Positions 24,879-32,134 of a DNA stretch of 33,846 nt are shown piece after piece; the stretch's first letter is position 1, and each line of letters opens with the position of its first letter. A program made the translations under genes and the position numbers. The notes beneath the pieces are model-generated. The model was given only the letters and a program-made list of their open reading frames with translations, ran no database searches and was not told where the DNA came from. The stretch is from positions 1 to 33,846 of IMG/VR virus record IMGVR_UViG_3300009422_000021; one strand, given 5' to 3'. This DNA comes from a virus.

Positions 24879-26735
24879 TTAATTTCCTTTTAATGTTTTA
24901 AGTGTTGGTGTGCTTACTAATCTTCCAGTATTTAAACCTGCAGAATTTACACCAGTCGCAATTGTAGTACCTCTATTTCTTTGCGTTGAATTATATTTTT
25001 CTTGTTGTATTTTATTATAAAGATTATTTGCTATTCCTTCTTTATAGAATACATTAAGAGAACTAATTTTGTTAGCTTCTGGTATTGGCTCATAGAAAGT
25101 TCCATTTCTATCTTTCCATCCACCTCTAATAATAGCTAAATCATTATTCTCTATAACAACATCACCAAAACTATCTAAACCTAATTGTGGATCTTCATCT
25201 TTTTTCAATACTATTTTTTTATTCTCTATTAAGACTCTTTGATCAGTTATAGGATCTGTTCCATAAACAGGAATAAAATAAAAACCATTTCTAATAGCTT
25301 CTTCATTTCTTTGTGATATAAAGAATACATTTACAGAATCTATACCTTCAACGTTTTCTACTATAGAAATTATATCTGATCTAGGAATCCTATCTCTTCT
25401 ATTTACGTTTAAGAAATAGTCATCTAAATTTTTTCTTATTTCAATTCTTATTTCATCTTTATTAAAATCTTCTAACCATCTAATAACAATATTCAGTGCA
25501 TATTTTCTAATAACGGCATCAACTATTCTAGTTTCTGCTGTAACAACTTGCCTACCGCTTTTGTTTAGGATCTCATAAGTCATTGCCTTTTCATCATCAG
25601 TCATAGTAAATTCTACCTCAGGTACACTAAAATAATCTACATCACTAGTAATTTTCTTTTTTACATCAGGAATTAAAAATAAGTAAATAATATTATCATC
25701 ATTTAAGTATTCATCATTCTTAGTATTGTAAGCATCTATAAAAGACCAAAAATCATACTTACTTAAATAGTAAATATAATTATTAGGGTTTGCTAATACA
25801 AATGAATTACTTGCATATGGTGCAATTAATCTTGTAAATTGTGGATCCTCAGAATCTGAACCAAAACCTGGATTCCTTGTAATATTAATTGATATGATTT
25901 CATTTAAATCTACATTTATACCAGAAGAGTCTGTTCCAAATGTTGAAAACTTCATATCTAATTGTTTTCCTCCAATATTCCCAGCATTACCTCTTGTCTT
26001 TATATATGTAATTCTAATTCTTGACCCTAATGCAGGTGGTAAACCAAATTGATTATTACCAAAGAACACACTTAATCCACCATTTACTCCAGTTTTAACC
26101 ATTGCAGTCTTTTCACCGTTGTTCATATCATATAGTGAATCTACTAATTTCCATAATTGTCCATCAACAAAAACCTCAACTAAAAATTGATCAGTAGGTT
26201 CTTTTGTGGTTAAATTATAACTCTGTAATGCAAAACCAGTACCTGTAAATGATTGTTCATCCTTTTCGCCCTGTACTATTTCAACATCAACAAATGTTTT
26301 TGTGGTTTTATCTAATCTGATAAAATCTGAATTAAATCGTAAAAAATATGTTAAACCATTTTGAGCGATTTCAAAACTTGCGCCGTTTATAATTTGTACA
26401 TAATCCCCATTAACGAGGCTAGCAGCACTTGTATTTAAACGTAATCCAATTATACCTCTTGATGATATTCCTCGTGTAGGATCATGACCAGTTAATCTAG
26501 ACAATCCGTATATTGATTCTATATTTCTAGCTCTGGATATATTTAATTCAGTAAGAGCAGCCTCTATGTAAAAGAATATCATTTCACCTAAATTTGAAAC
26601 AACTGTTAATATTTGGCCAAACGGCGAGGCAGGTGTAAATACTTCAACTGCTTGATTGTATGTACGCTGCAGGTATTCAAACGAATCCTGGAATAGCTCG
26701 GTGGCACTTATTCTTGTTTTACTAAAAAATGACAT
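24879..26735 (-). CDS. 6: Baseplate wedge protein, gp6-like (J family)
   Basis: This is a 618-aa protein (T4 gp6 is 660 aa). The N-terminal region (SPFGQILTVVSNLGEMIFFY, about 38-57, then ALTELNISRARNIESIYGLS) has the helical features of baseplate J/gp6 proteins: an S/P-rich turn, a helix with an N-L-G pair and an A-R-x-x-x-S-I-x-x-L-A/S-x-L-T-G-H motif. A beta-rich middle domain and a C-terminal ferredoxin-like segment (DEIRIEIRKNLDDYFLNVNR ... VENVEGIDSVNVFFIS) complete the expected layout. Gp6 dimers form the inner ring of the baseplate that triggers sheath contraction. It lies 13 bases after gp25, as in T4-type and other contractile systems. The last 60 residues are a polar tail with no assigned role. 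Confidence 0.8.
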   Translation of the reverse strand: MSFFSKTRISATELFQDSFEYLQRTYNQAVEVFTPASPFGQILTVVSNLGEMIFFYIEAALTELNISRARNIESIYGLSRLTGHDPTRGISSRGIIGLRLNTSAASLVNGDYVQIINGASFEIAQNGLTYFLRFNSDFIRLDKTTKTFVDVEIVQGEKDEQSFTGTGFALQSYNLTTKEPTDQFLVEVFVDGQLWKLVDSLYDMNNGEKTAMVKTGVNGGLSVFFGNNQFGLPPALGSRIRITYIKTRGNAGNIGGKQLDMKFSTFGTDSSGINVDLNEIISINITRNPGFGSDSEDPQFTRLIAPYASNSFVLANPNNYIYYLSKYDFWSFIDAYNTKNDEYLNDDNIIYLFLIPDVKKKITSDVDYFSVPEVEFTMTDDEKAMTYEILNKSGRQVVTAETRIVDAVIRKYALNIVIRWLEDFNKDEIRIEIRKNLDDYFLNVNRRDRIPRSDIISIVENVEGIDSVNVFFISQRNEEAIRNGFYFIPVYGTDPITDQRVLIENKKIVLKKDEDPQLGLDSFGDVVIENNDLAIIRGGWKDRNGTFYEPIPEANKISSLNVFYKEGIANNLYNKIQQEKYNSTQRNRGTTIATGVNSAGLNTGRLVSTPTLKTLKGN

Positions 26736-26748
26736 TCAATTTCTTTTT

Positions 26749-27111
26749 TTAAAATAGAGCTCCTAATACTCGTTGTTCATTTACTGATATATCAACTAAG
26801 CAACCATCTCTTTCTAGAGTTGAAAAGAAAGTTACTTTTACATCAACATCAAATCCAGAAAAATCAGGCAAACAATATGCTGAAATTTGTGAAGTAATTT
26901 TATTCTCTATTGTATTTTCATTTAACACTAATGAAAATATTAATTCATCTAAATTAGCACCTATATCAGGTGCTCCTAATACATCTCCCTTCCTGGTGAA
27001 TAGGCAATTTTCTATTTTTATAATTAGCTGAGATAAAGAATCGCTAACCTCAATAGTATCTTCACTAAAGTTAGGTGCTTCTATATCACGACTATAAATA
27101 TCTCTTATCAT
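26749..27111 (-). CDS. 25: Baseplate wedge protein gp25
   Basis: This is a 120-aa protein (T4 gp25 is 132 aa). The core SQLIIKIENCLFTRKGDVLG then APDIGANLDELIF (about 27-59) is the gp25/GpW signature: a helix, a loop with G-[ED]-x-L-x-x-P-x-x-G, and a short L-x-x-x-(I/L)-F helix. A beta hairpin follows (FDVDVKVTFFS ... CLVDISVNEQ). The EPR motif often seen in gp25 homologues is not apparent. Gp25 joins gp6 and gp53 in the wedge core and helps nucleate the sheath. It has its own late-promoter-like box 20 bases upstream and no Shine-Dalgarno sequence. Confidence 0.85.
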   Translation of the reverse strand: MIRDIYSRDIEAPNFSEDTIEVSDSLSQLIIKIENCLFTRKGDVLGAPDIGANLDELIFSLVLNENTIENKITSQISAYCLPDFSGFDVDVKVTFFSTLERDGCLVDISVNEQRVLGALF

Positions 27112-27131
27112 TATAGAATACTAATTTTTTA

Positions 27132-27141
27132 TTATATATTC
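27132..27141 (-). promoter_or_regulatory. Late-promoter-like element ahead of gp25
   Basis: The transcribed strand reads GAATATATAATAAAAAATTA in the 60-base gap after the 287-aa gene, 20 bases before the gp25 ATG. Confidence 0.55.
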
Positions 27142-27171
27142 TCTTTTTGTTTAATAGCTTTCAGATTATAA

Positions 27172-28035
27172 TTATCCTGTAAAAAAGTAATCAACACCCT
27201 CATCATTTTTAATTTCTTCAACTACTCTATCAACTTCATCTCGGCCTTCACTTGAAATTAAATCATAATTAATAGTAATATTACCTGGAAGATTAAATGA
27301 AAAGGTTCCTAATATTCTGGCTAATTGAATTTTAGCTATTCCTATAACATATCTTTGGAAAGCTTCATCCTCAAATAATGCACAATCAGGAATTGTTGAA
27401 AATATTTCAAATATAGTAGCTCTATTTGGTAGTTCACCTTGAAATCTAAACTTCTTTGTTAATCTATTATAAGTATATGATATTTGTGGTAAAAGAACTT
27501 GTCTTGCATTATCCATAAATAATGAATTTACTACATAGTACATTAAATTTTCACTACCAAGACCTGCACCATAAACATCATTATAAATAAACTTATCTAT
27601 TGAAAAATCAACATCATCAGCATTAAAGCTCATACTACCAAAACCACCATCTTCACCACTAAATCCACCAATTTCAAATACAGCATTAACTGAATATACT
27701 CTTGACGGCATTTGAACAACACCTCTAGGATTAGCAATATTAGCTTTATTGGTTATTGTTTCTTTATCTGTACCACTGCCATAAGGAACTCCTTGTTTAA
27801 AGTCAGCTTTAGTTACAGCTCCAGCCGGTAAAGCAATATACATCTGCTCTACACTATCTTCATAAATTTTATAAAAATATTGTTTTGCTCTTTGTATAAT
27901 ATTGTTTAATTCTTTCTTAGGAACCGTGAATGGTATCTGGCAAGCAATAGTAAGATCATCATTAATTAATTTTATTAATGCATCTAAACATTCGGCTTCT
28001 GCCGGATCATTACAATATGTATTTGTATTAGCCAT
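27172..28035 (-). CDS. Conserved-type virion structural protein, unassigned
   Basis: This is a 287-aa protein. The C-terminal third has a helix pattern I associate with tailed-phage structural proteins near the baseplate or neck: AFQRYVIGIAKIQLARILGT (about 224-243), then F-N-L-P-G-N-I-T-I-N-Y-D and an SEGRDEVDRVVEEIKND helix. The N-terminal part has a Cys-rich start (four Cys in the first 33 residues), then a helix with many aromatics, and a central Gly-rich loop (FEIGGFSGEDGGFGSMSF, 121-138). No membrane segment or signal peptide is visible. It sits between the amidoligase-like gene (6 bases apart) and gp25. I consider it a baseplate- or connector-associated subunit, but cannot name the T4 equivalent. 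Confidence 0.6.
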   Translation of the reverse strand: MANTNTYCNDPAEAECLDALIKLINDDLTIACQIPFTVPKKELNNIIQRAKQYFYKIYEDSVEQMYIALPAGAVTKADFKQGVPYGSGTDKETITNKANIANPRGVVQMPSRVYSVNAVFEIGGFSGEDGGFGSMSFNADDVDFSIDKFIYNDVYGAGLGSENLMYYVVNSLFMDNARQVLLPQISYTYNRLTKKFRFQGELPNRATIFEIFSTIPDCALFEDEAFQRYVIGIAKIQLARILGTFSFNLPGNITINYDLISSEGRDEVDRVVEEIKNDEGVDYFFTG

Positions 28036-28041
28036 GCTATT

Positions 28042-29334
28042 TTATATTTTTTCTATTTCAATAATTTCAGTATTCTCAAATTTTGCTAATTCAGTAGCCC
28101 TACCTTTTCTAAATATACCACCTTCCATATCTCCACTAAAAACCCCTCTCATACCAAAAACATATGAATCTTTACAACTTACATTTTTACTTACATAAGA
28201 ATCTTCTATTTTAGAATCGACAACATCAGTTGAGCCAAACAGATTACATTCAGTCATTGATGAATTAATTAACTCTGTGCTAAATATATCACAATTTAAA
28301 ATATTACCTTGTATTTTAGAATCAACAATATCAATACCTTTTATTTCAAAGCATTTCATTAACTCTGCACCTTTAAGTTGCATTCTACCAGTATCTGCAT
28401 CGTAATTAACCAAGCCTTCTTTTAATCCAGCTTTAGTTAATAATTCAAATAACTGTTGTCTCATTTTAGGGTAATACGTTTCAATTATTTGGTCATACGT
28501 TTTTAAATCAACCATTAATCTAATTTTAGGAAATTTTCTTTTGAATGCTTGATAAGTTTTATATGACTCTACAATACCTTTGTGTTGTTCTAAGATAACA
28601 TCTAGTTTTTTAAGATCATCTTTACTGTAAACTGGATTAGCCAAACTCTCATATAAAGATACAACAAAATGTTCTGTCATATTCATTATGGTATTATATT
28701 TCTTTTCATAGTCCTTACCACCTAAATATCTAAATTCAATATAATTCTTAGGTATTTTAGAAAAGTTTACGCCATAATATTTTTCTGACACAAACATGTA
28801 ATTCTTCCATGAAATTCTTTCAGGAGAAGGTTGTGTCATTCCACTTAATGGTACAATAAATTTTATAGATTTAGCATAAACAGAATCTCTTCTGTCTGGG
28901 AACGCTTCATAGACAGCATTTTCATTGAAGTTAAGAACAAACTTACCAATATCTAAAGATGATACATTAGTAGGAGATCCTAATTTTTTTCCATCAAAGG
29001 CTACATTAATATGTATAGAACATCTGTCATTGGTAGATCCATTTTCTCTAATCCATTTTAGAGTCTTTGCAATAATAAGTTTAGATTCAACAAAAGGCAT
29101 TGGTCCTGTTACTAATTCAATCATCCCAGATCCACCAGAATTATCTGGTTCTAATTTGAAAATTTCATCGCTAGGTACAAATTCACTGTGCGCCTTTTCC
29201 TCGACTCTTATTTGCTTATTTAGAGCTTGAGATAGGTCTCTCTTAACTTCATCCATTCCTTCATTGGCAAAGAATTCAAATTCTAATCCAATCTTGGATG
29301 CATATATTGCATTTAGCTGTTCGTTAGTATACAT
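28042..29334 (-). CDS. Amidoligase-like enzyme (glutamine-synthetase/GCS fold) with C-terminal beta-helix
   Basis: This is a 430-aa protein. The N-terminal 210 residues carry the spaced motifs of the amidoligase family (relatives of glutamate-cysteine ligase and glutamine synthetase): IGLEFEFF (15-22) with acidic metal/ATP-binding residues, LEPDNSGGSGMIELVTGPMP (61-80), NDRCSIHINVAF (102-113, the T-G-x-H-V-H-V analogue) and NYIEFRYLGG (197-206). Such enzymes use ATP to form amide bonds between a carboxylate and an amine, often on peptides. A helical middle region follows. Residues about 330-425 are a repeating (I/V)xDSx / NCDIF / ECNLFG pattern suggesting a short beta-helix or pentapeptide-like fold, perhaps for substrate or virion binding. 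The substrate is unknown. It lies inside the tail block with its own late-promoter-like box 16 bases upstream and an AGGA close to the start. A degenerate structural relative is possible, but the key acidic and His residues are kept. Confidence 0.65.
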   Translation of the reverse strand: MYTNEQLNAIYASKIGLEFEFFANEGMDEVKRDLSQALNKQIRVEEKAHSEFVPSDEIFKLEPDNSGGSGMIELVTGPMPFVESKLIIAKTLKWIRENGSTNDRCSIHINVAFDGKKLGSPTNVSSLDIGKFVLNFNENAVYEAFPDRRDSVYAKSIKFIVPLSGMTQPSPERISWKNYMFVSEKYYGVNFSKIPKNYIEFRYLGGKDYEKKYNTIMNMTEHFVVSLYESLANPVYSKDDLKKLDVILEQHKGIVESYKTYQAFKRKFPKIRLMVDLKTYDQIIETYYPKMRQQLFELLTKAGLKEGLVNYDADTGRMQLKGAELMKCFEIKGIDIVDSKIQGNILNCDIFSTELINSSMTECNLFGSTDVVDSKIEDSYVSKNVSCKDSYVFGMRGVFSGDMEGGIFRKGRATELAKFENTEIIEIEKI

Positions 29335-29350
29335 GTAGTTCCTGATTTGT

Positions 29351-29360
29351 TTATATATTC
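29351..29360 (-). promoter_or_regulatory. Late-promoter-like element ahead of the amidoligase-like gene
   Basis: The transcribed strand reads GAATATATAAACAAATCAGG in the 41-base gap after the S1-like gene, 16 bases before the ATG at 29334. Confidence 0.55.
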
Positions 29361-29375
29361 AAACCAGGATTGGTG

Positions 29376-30515
29376 TTATACTATGTTCATAGTAATCTTA
29401 CGATCACTTACATTAACACTCCCGATTTTAATATCAATAACATCGCCTTTTGTTAGGTTTGCTGCTTTTAGTTTAGATTTATGAATTAAACCACTTATTC
29501 CTTTTTCTAATTCAACAAATGCACCATAAGAAGTTATTTTAGTAACTGTTCCTTTTGTGATCATCATAGGTTTATATTTTTCATCAACACCATCCCATAT
29601 ATCAATCTTAGGACCTAACTGACTTAATATAATCTTTTTCTCTGAAATAATTTCTTTAGCCCAGAATGTTATTTCATCACCAGGATTTATTGCTTTATTA
29701 TCTAATGCTCTTTGTGTAGCTTCATCTAATTCAACTCTAGGTATTAAACCAGTTAAACAATCATCAAATTGAGCAAACACACCAAATTTAGTAGACCCAG
29801 TTACAAAACCAGTTCTAACTTCTTTTATATTTTCTTCTAATTCAAAAATTCTAGTTGGAATCATTGTTCTTAAATATTCTCTATGGGATACTACAATTGT
29901 ATCTTTTTCATTTGAGAATGTAATTGGCATTACAACGATCTCTTTACCTACTAATGAATTAAAATCATGTAATTTATTTAAACCACCTAAAGAACCTGGC
30001 ATAAAACATTTAATTCCTGCAACATCTACCCAATAACCACCATGAATTAATTCTTTAACTAAACCAGTAAAACCAACCTCCTTATTTCCAATAGCATCTT
30101 TTATTTCTTGTAATTTAACCTCCATTATTGCATCACTAATTGAAGCAATAACATCTCCAGTGTTTGAAGTTTTAATTTTAACATCAATTTCTATACCAAC
30201 TTGTAATTGCTCAACAATATAATCTGGTTCTTTTAATAAAGAACAAAATGCTGTATGTTTAGATTGTGTATCAATAAGTGCTCTTGTCCTATCAGCAGAA
30301 ATAAAAGTAATTTCACCTCTAGTTGTATATGATATTCTATCTTCTGTTAATTGAGTTTTTTGTAAAATAGGATCTGTAAGATTATACATTCCTAAAACAT
30401 CAGCTGCATAGTGTTCATTACACATTAGCTTTGTTCCGTGTGGAACTTGTACCTTTACTGTCTTAGTGTCAAATGGATCATCACTTAATTGGATTGTGAT
30501 TTCTTGTTCGGTCAT
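29376..30515 (-). CDS. Ribosomal protein S1-like protein with four S1 (OB-fold) domains
   Basis: This is a 379-aa protein. After an N-terminal extension of about 60 residues there are four S1-type repeats at about 62-130, 146-212, 232-300 and 318-379. The last is canonical: KGTVTKITSYGAFVELEKG then ISGLIHKSKL and a KGDVIDIKIGSVN strand. The third has GFVTGSTKFGVFAQFDDCLT then GLIPRVEL, and the second has GLVKELIHGGYWVDVAG and a PGS loop. S1 domains bind single-stranded RNA. Bacterial S1 holds mRNA on the 30S subunit and matters most for messages lacking a Shine-Dalgarno sequence, which describes most genes here. It may therefore steer ribosomes to phage mRNA or protect RNA. It is not needed for a virion, yet it lies between hub and wedge genes. 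It has its own promoter-like box 31 bases upstream. Another S1-domain RNA-binding role, unrelated to the ribosome, cannot be excluded. Confidence 0.85.
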   Translation of the reverse strand: MTEQEITIQLSDDPFDTKTVKVQVPHGTKLMCNEHYAADVLGMYNLTDPILQKTQLTEDRISYTTRGEITFISADRTRALIDTQSKHTAFCSLLKEPDYIVEQLQVGIEIDVKIKTSNTGDVIASISDAIMEVKLQEIKDAIGNKEVGFTGLVKELIHGGYWVDVAGIKCFMPGSLGGLNKLHDFNSLVGKEIVVMPITFSNEKDTIVVSHREYLRTMIPTRIFELEENIKEVRTGFVTGSTKFGVFAQFDDCLTGLIPRVELDEATQRALDNKAINPGDEITFWAKEIISEKKIILSQLGPKIDIWDGVDEKYKPMMITKGTVTKITSYGAFVELEKGISGLIHKSKLKAANLTKGDVIDIKIGSVNVSDRKITMNIV

Positions 30516-30546
30516 TTTTATTTTTTTAAAAGGTTAATTATTTGTA

Positions 30547-30556
30547 TTATATATTA
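30547..30556 (-). promoter_or_regulatory. Late-promoter-like element ahead of the S1-like gene
   Basis: The transcribed strand reads TAATATATAATACAAATAAT. It lies 31 bases before the ATG in the 108-base gap 30516-30623. The remainder of that gap is A+T-rich, with only a weak 4-bp hairpin (CAAC/GTTG) near 30591. Confidence 0.55.
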
Positions 30557-30623
30557 GCTATGTGTATAAAGTATTTATTATTGTACTCAACACAAGTTGT
30601 TTTGTTTCATTATTTAATAAACT

Positions 30624-31223
30624 TTATGATAAACCTACCCATGGAAAAACATAAGGTAAAGGTGGTACACTTCCTGTGACACCTGTCCAAGTACCGCTCA
30701 CTGTTGTTAAATGTTTTTTAAATGCGTCATTTAATGCATTGCATAAATCGTTTGTATTATTTAATTTAAATGCATTACCAATATCAGCTTGTAGTGGCAT
30801 TATACTCCCACCATTTAGAATAGGATTTAAGGTAGGAACTACGCCAGGTGGTGGTGGTGGTAATGGTGACATTTGGCCACCGGTCCAATAATCAACTATA
30901 GACTGGGCTGCATCTTTCCATACATAATCAGGTATTTCTTGATTCCATTCTCTAGGAGCAGAAAAAGGTTCCCACGTTACATTATCAGTAGACCATTTCT
31001 CAAGTTCTGTAAATGATGATTCAAAACCTATTTGTATGCCAGCAGCAGTACCTACTGTAATTGGTGGTGTTCCTCCGTATGAAGTTTGAACAGCAATAGC
31101 AGCAGCTACATAATTTATTCCAATTTGTGTAGCAAATGGTACGTAAGAATATGGCTCTGCACCAGTGCTACTGAGTAACCATGCCTTTAATACGCCAATA
31201 ATAGGTAAAGGAATCCAAGGCAT
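30624..31223 (-). CDS. Unassigned protein coupled to the gp5-like spike
   Basis: I do not recognise this 199-aa protein. It begins MPWIPLPIIGVLKAWLLSST, then has Ala/Gly/Thr-rich sections (VAAAIAVQTSYGG; GTAAGIQIGFES), a Trp-rich middle with six Trp residues in all, and a short polyproline hinge (PLPPPPPGVVP, about 121-131). The C-terminal part has a helix (LCNALNDAFKKHLTTVSG) and a Pro/aromatic end. Its ATG overlaps the stop of the gp5-like gene as TAATG (one base shared), implying coupled translation in equimolar amounts. A hub or spike accessory role, such as a spike-tip or tape-associated chaperone, is possible but rests only on this context. Confidence 0.55.
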   Translation of the reverse strand: MPWIPLPIIGVLKAWLLSSTGAEPYSYVPFATQIGINYVAAAIAVQTSYGGTPPITVGTAAGIQIGFESSFTELEKWSTDNVTWEPFSAPREWNQEIPDYVWKDAAQSIVDYWTGGQMSPLPPPPPGVVPTLNPILNGGSIMPLQADIGNAFKLNNTNDLCNALNDAFKKHLTTVSGTWTGVTGSVPPLPYVFPWVGLS

Positions 31224-32134
31224 TAGTCAGTAGTATTTTTTGTGCTTAAGTATGTACTATTTTTAAATGGTGGTAATGGAGTTCCAGTCACACCGCCTGG
31301 CGCAGGATGAACATGAGAGTCAAATAAACTTTTGAATGTATCACCTTTAACTACAGATTCAGCAGCTGCTTCACCTAATTTAATTCTTGGTGAATTAACA
31401 TGAGTTTCTCCTGTTGCGTTTATCTTAGCATCAATACAATTAATTATAGTATTAGCATCTGCATTAATAACAGTATCAGCTCCACTATTAATTGTAAATT
31501 GAGCAGAATGAGTAAATGATATATTTCCATCATTAAGCATTACAATAGTATCACCATTTGGATTTATTATTTCTATTGAATTATCTGGCTTTATGTTTAC
31601 TGTAGTTGGTCCTACTGCCGTGGCATAGTCCATCATTATTCCTTTTTCCTCAGTAAAGAAAACCTTAACATGTTCTCCTTCTCTATCATTGGTTACTTCA
31701 GTACCATTCTCTCCACCAGTTAAACCGAATGCAGTATCATAAATAAGTACATGTGAGTTTTGGTATGATGCTTCTATTTCAGCCTTTGTTTCATCTGAAG
31801 GATAAATGTTTTCGTGATAGATTGGTTGATAAAAATTTCCATTATCAAAAGTAAGCCTAACAATAGATCCTATCTTTGGTATTTCAAATTTACCACTACC
31901 TGTAGCACTACCACCATACATTAACTGATGTGGTCTTGACCACGGTAATGAAGCAGTTGGAAGTTTATAATCGCTATTAGGATCTTCAGGATCTACGCGA
32001 TCATCCATTTTTCCGTATACTCTTATCTTGCATCTTCCTTCAAAGATATCATCAGCAGTATCTTCTACAATACCTACCCATTGAGTAGATCTTAAATCAT
32101 CTGCATTAAAATTTGCTGGATTAACTTTTCCCAT
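31223..32134 (-). CDS. 5: Baseplate hub/central spike protein, gp5-like, without lysozyme domain
   Basis: This is a 303-aa protein. Residues 16-110 form the N-terminal OB-fold of gp5/VgrG proteins (WVGIVEDTADDIFEGRCKIR, LPWSRPHQ, KIGSIVRLTFDNGNFYQPIY). Residues about 165-255 have the alternating short strands of a trimeric beta-helix needle (for example INADANTIINCIDAKINATG). The C-terminal FDSHVHPAPGGVTGTPLPPF is the usual end segment of gp5/GpV spikes. T4 gp5 is 575 aa because it carries a lysozyme domain between OB-fold and helix. That domain is absent here, so peptidoglycan would be opened by another protein or mechanically. The start shares one base with the 480-aa gene stop (TAATG). Confidence 0.85.
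   Translation of the reverse strand: MGKVNPANFNADDLRSTQWVGIVEDTADDIFEGRCKIRVYGKMDDRVDPEDPNSDYKLPTASLPWSRPHQLMYGGSATGSGKFEIPKIGSIVRLTFDNGNFYQPIYHENIYPSDETKAEIEASYQNSHVLIYDTAFGLTGGENGTEVTNDREGEHVKVFFTEEKGIMMDYATAVGPTTVNIKPDNSIEIINPNGDTIVMLNDGNISFTHSAQFTINSGADTVINADANTIINCIDAKINATGETHVNSPRIKLGEAAAESVVKGDTFKSLFDSHVHPAPGGVTGTPLPPFKNSTYLSTKNTTD

Noticed and set aside
24878-24890. AAGGA ahead of the 89-aa gene as evidence for general Shine-Dalgarno use
   Set aside because: It falls inside the last gp6 codons (Lys-Gly) and most other starts lack one, so it may be coincidence.
29361-29375. Short ACCA/TGGT hairpin between the S1-like and amidoligase-like genes
   Set aside because: It has four base pairs and no U-run, so it is too weak to call a terminator.
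30585-30600. Possible terminator hairpin (CAAC/GTTG) after the 199-aa gene
   Set aside because: The stem has only 4 bp and in the transcribed direction is not followed by a U-run.
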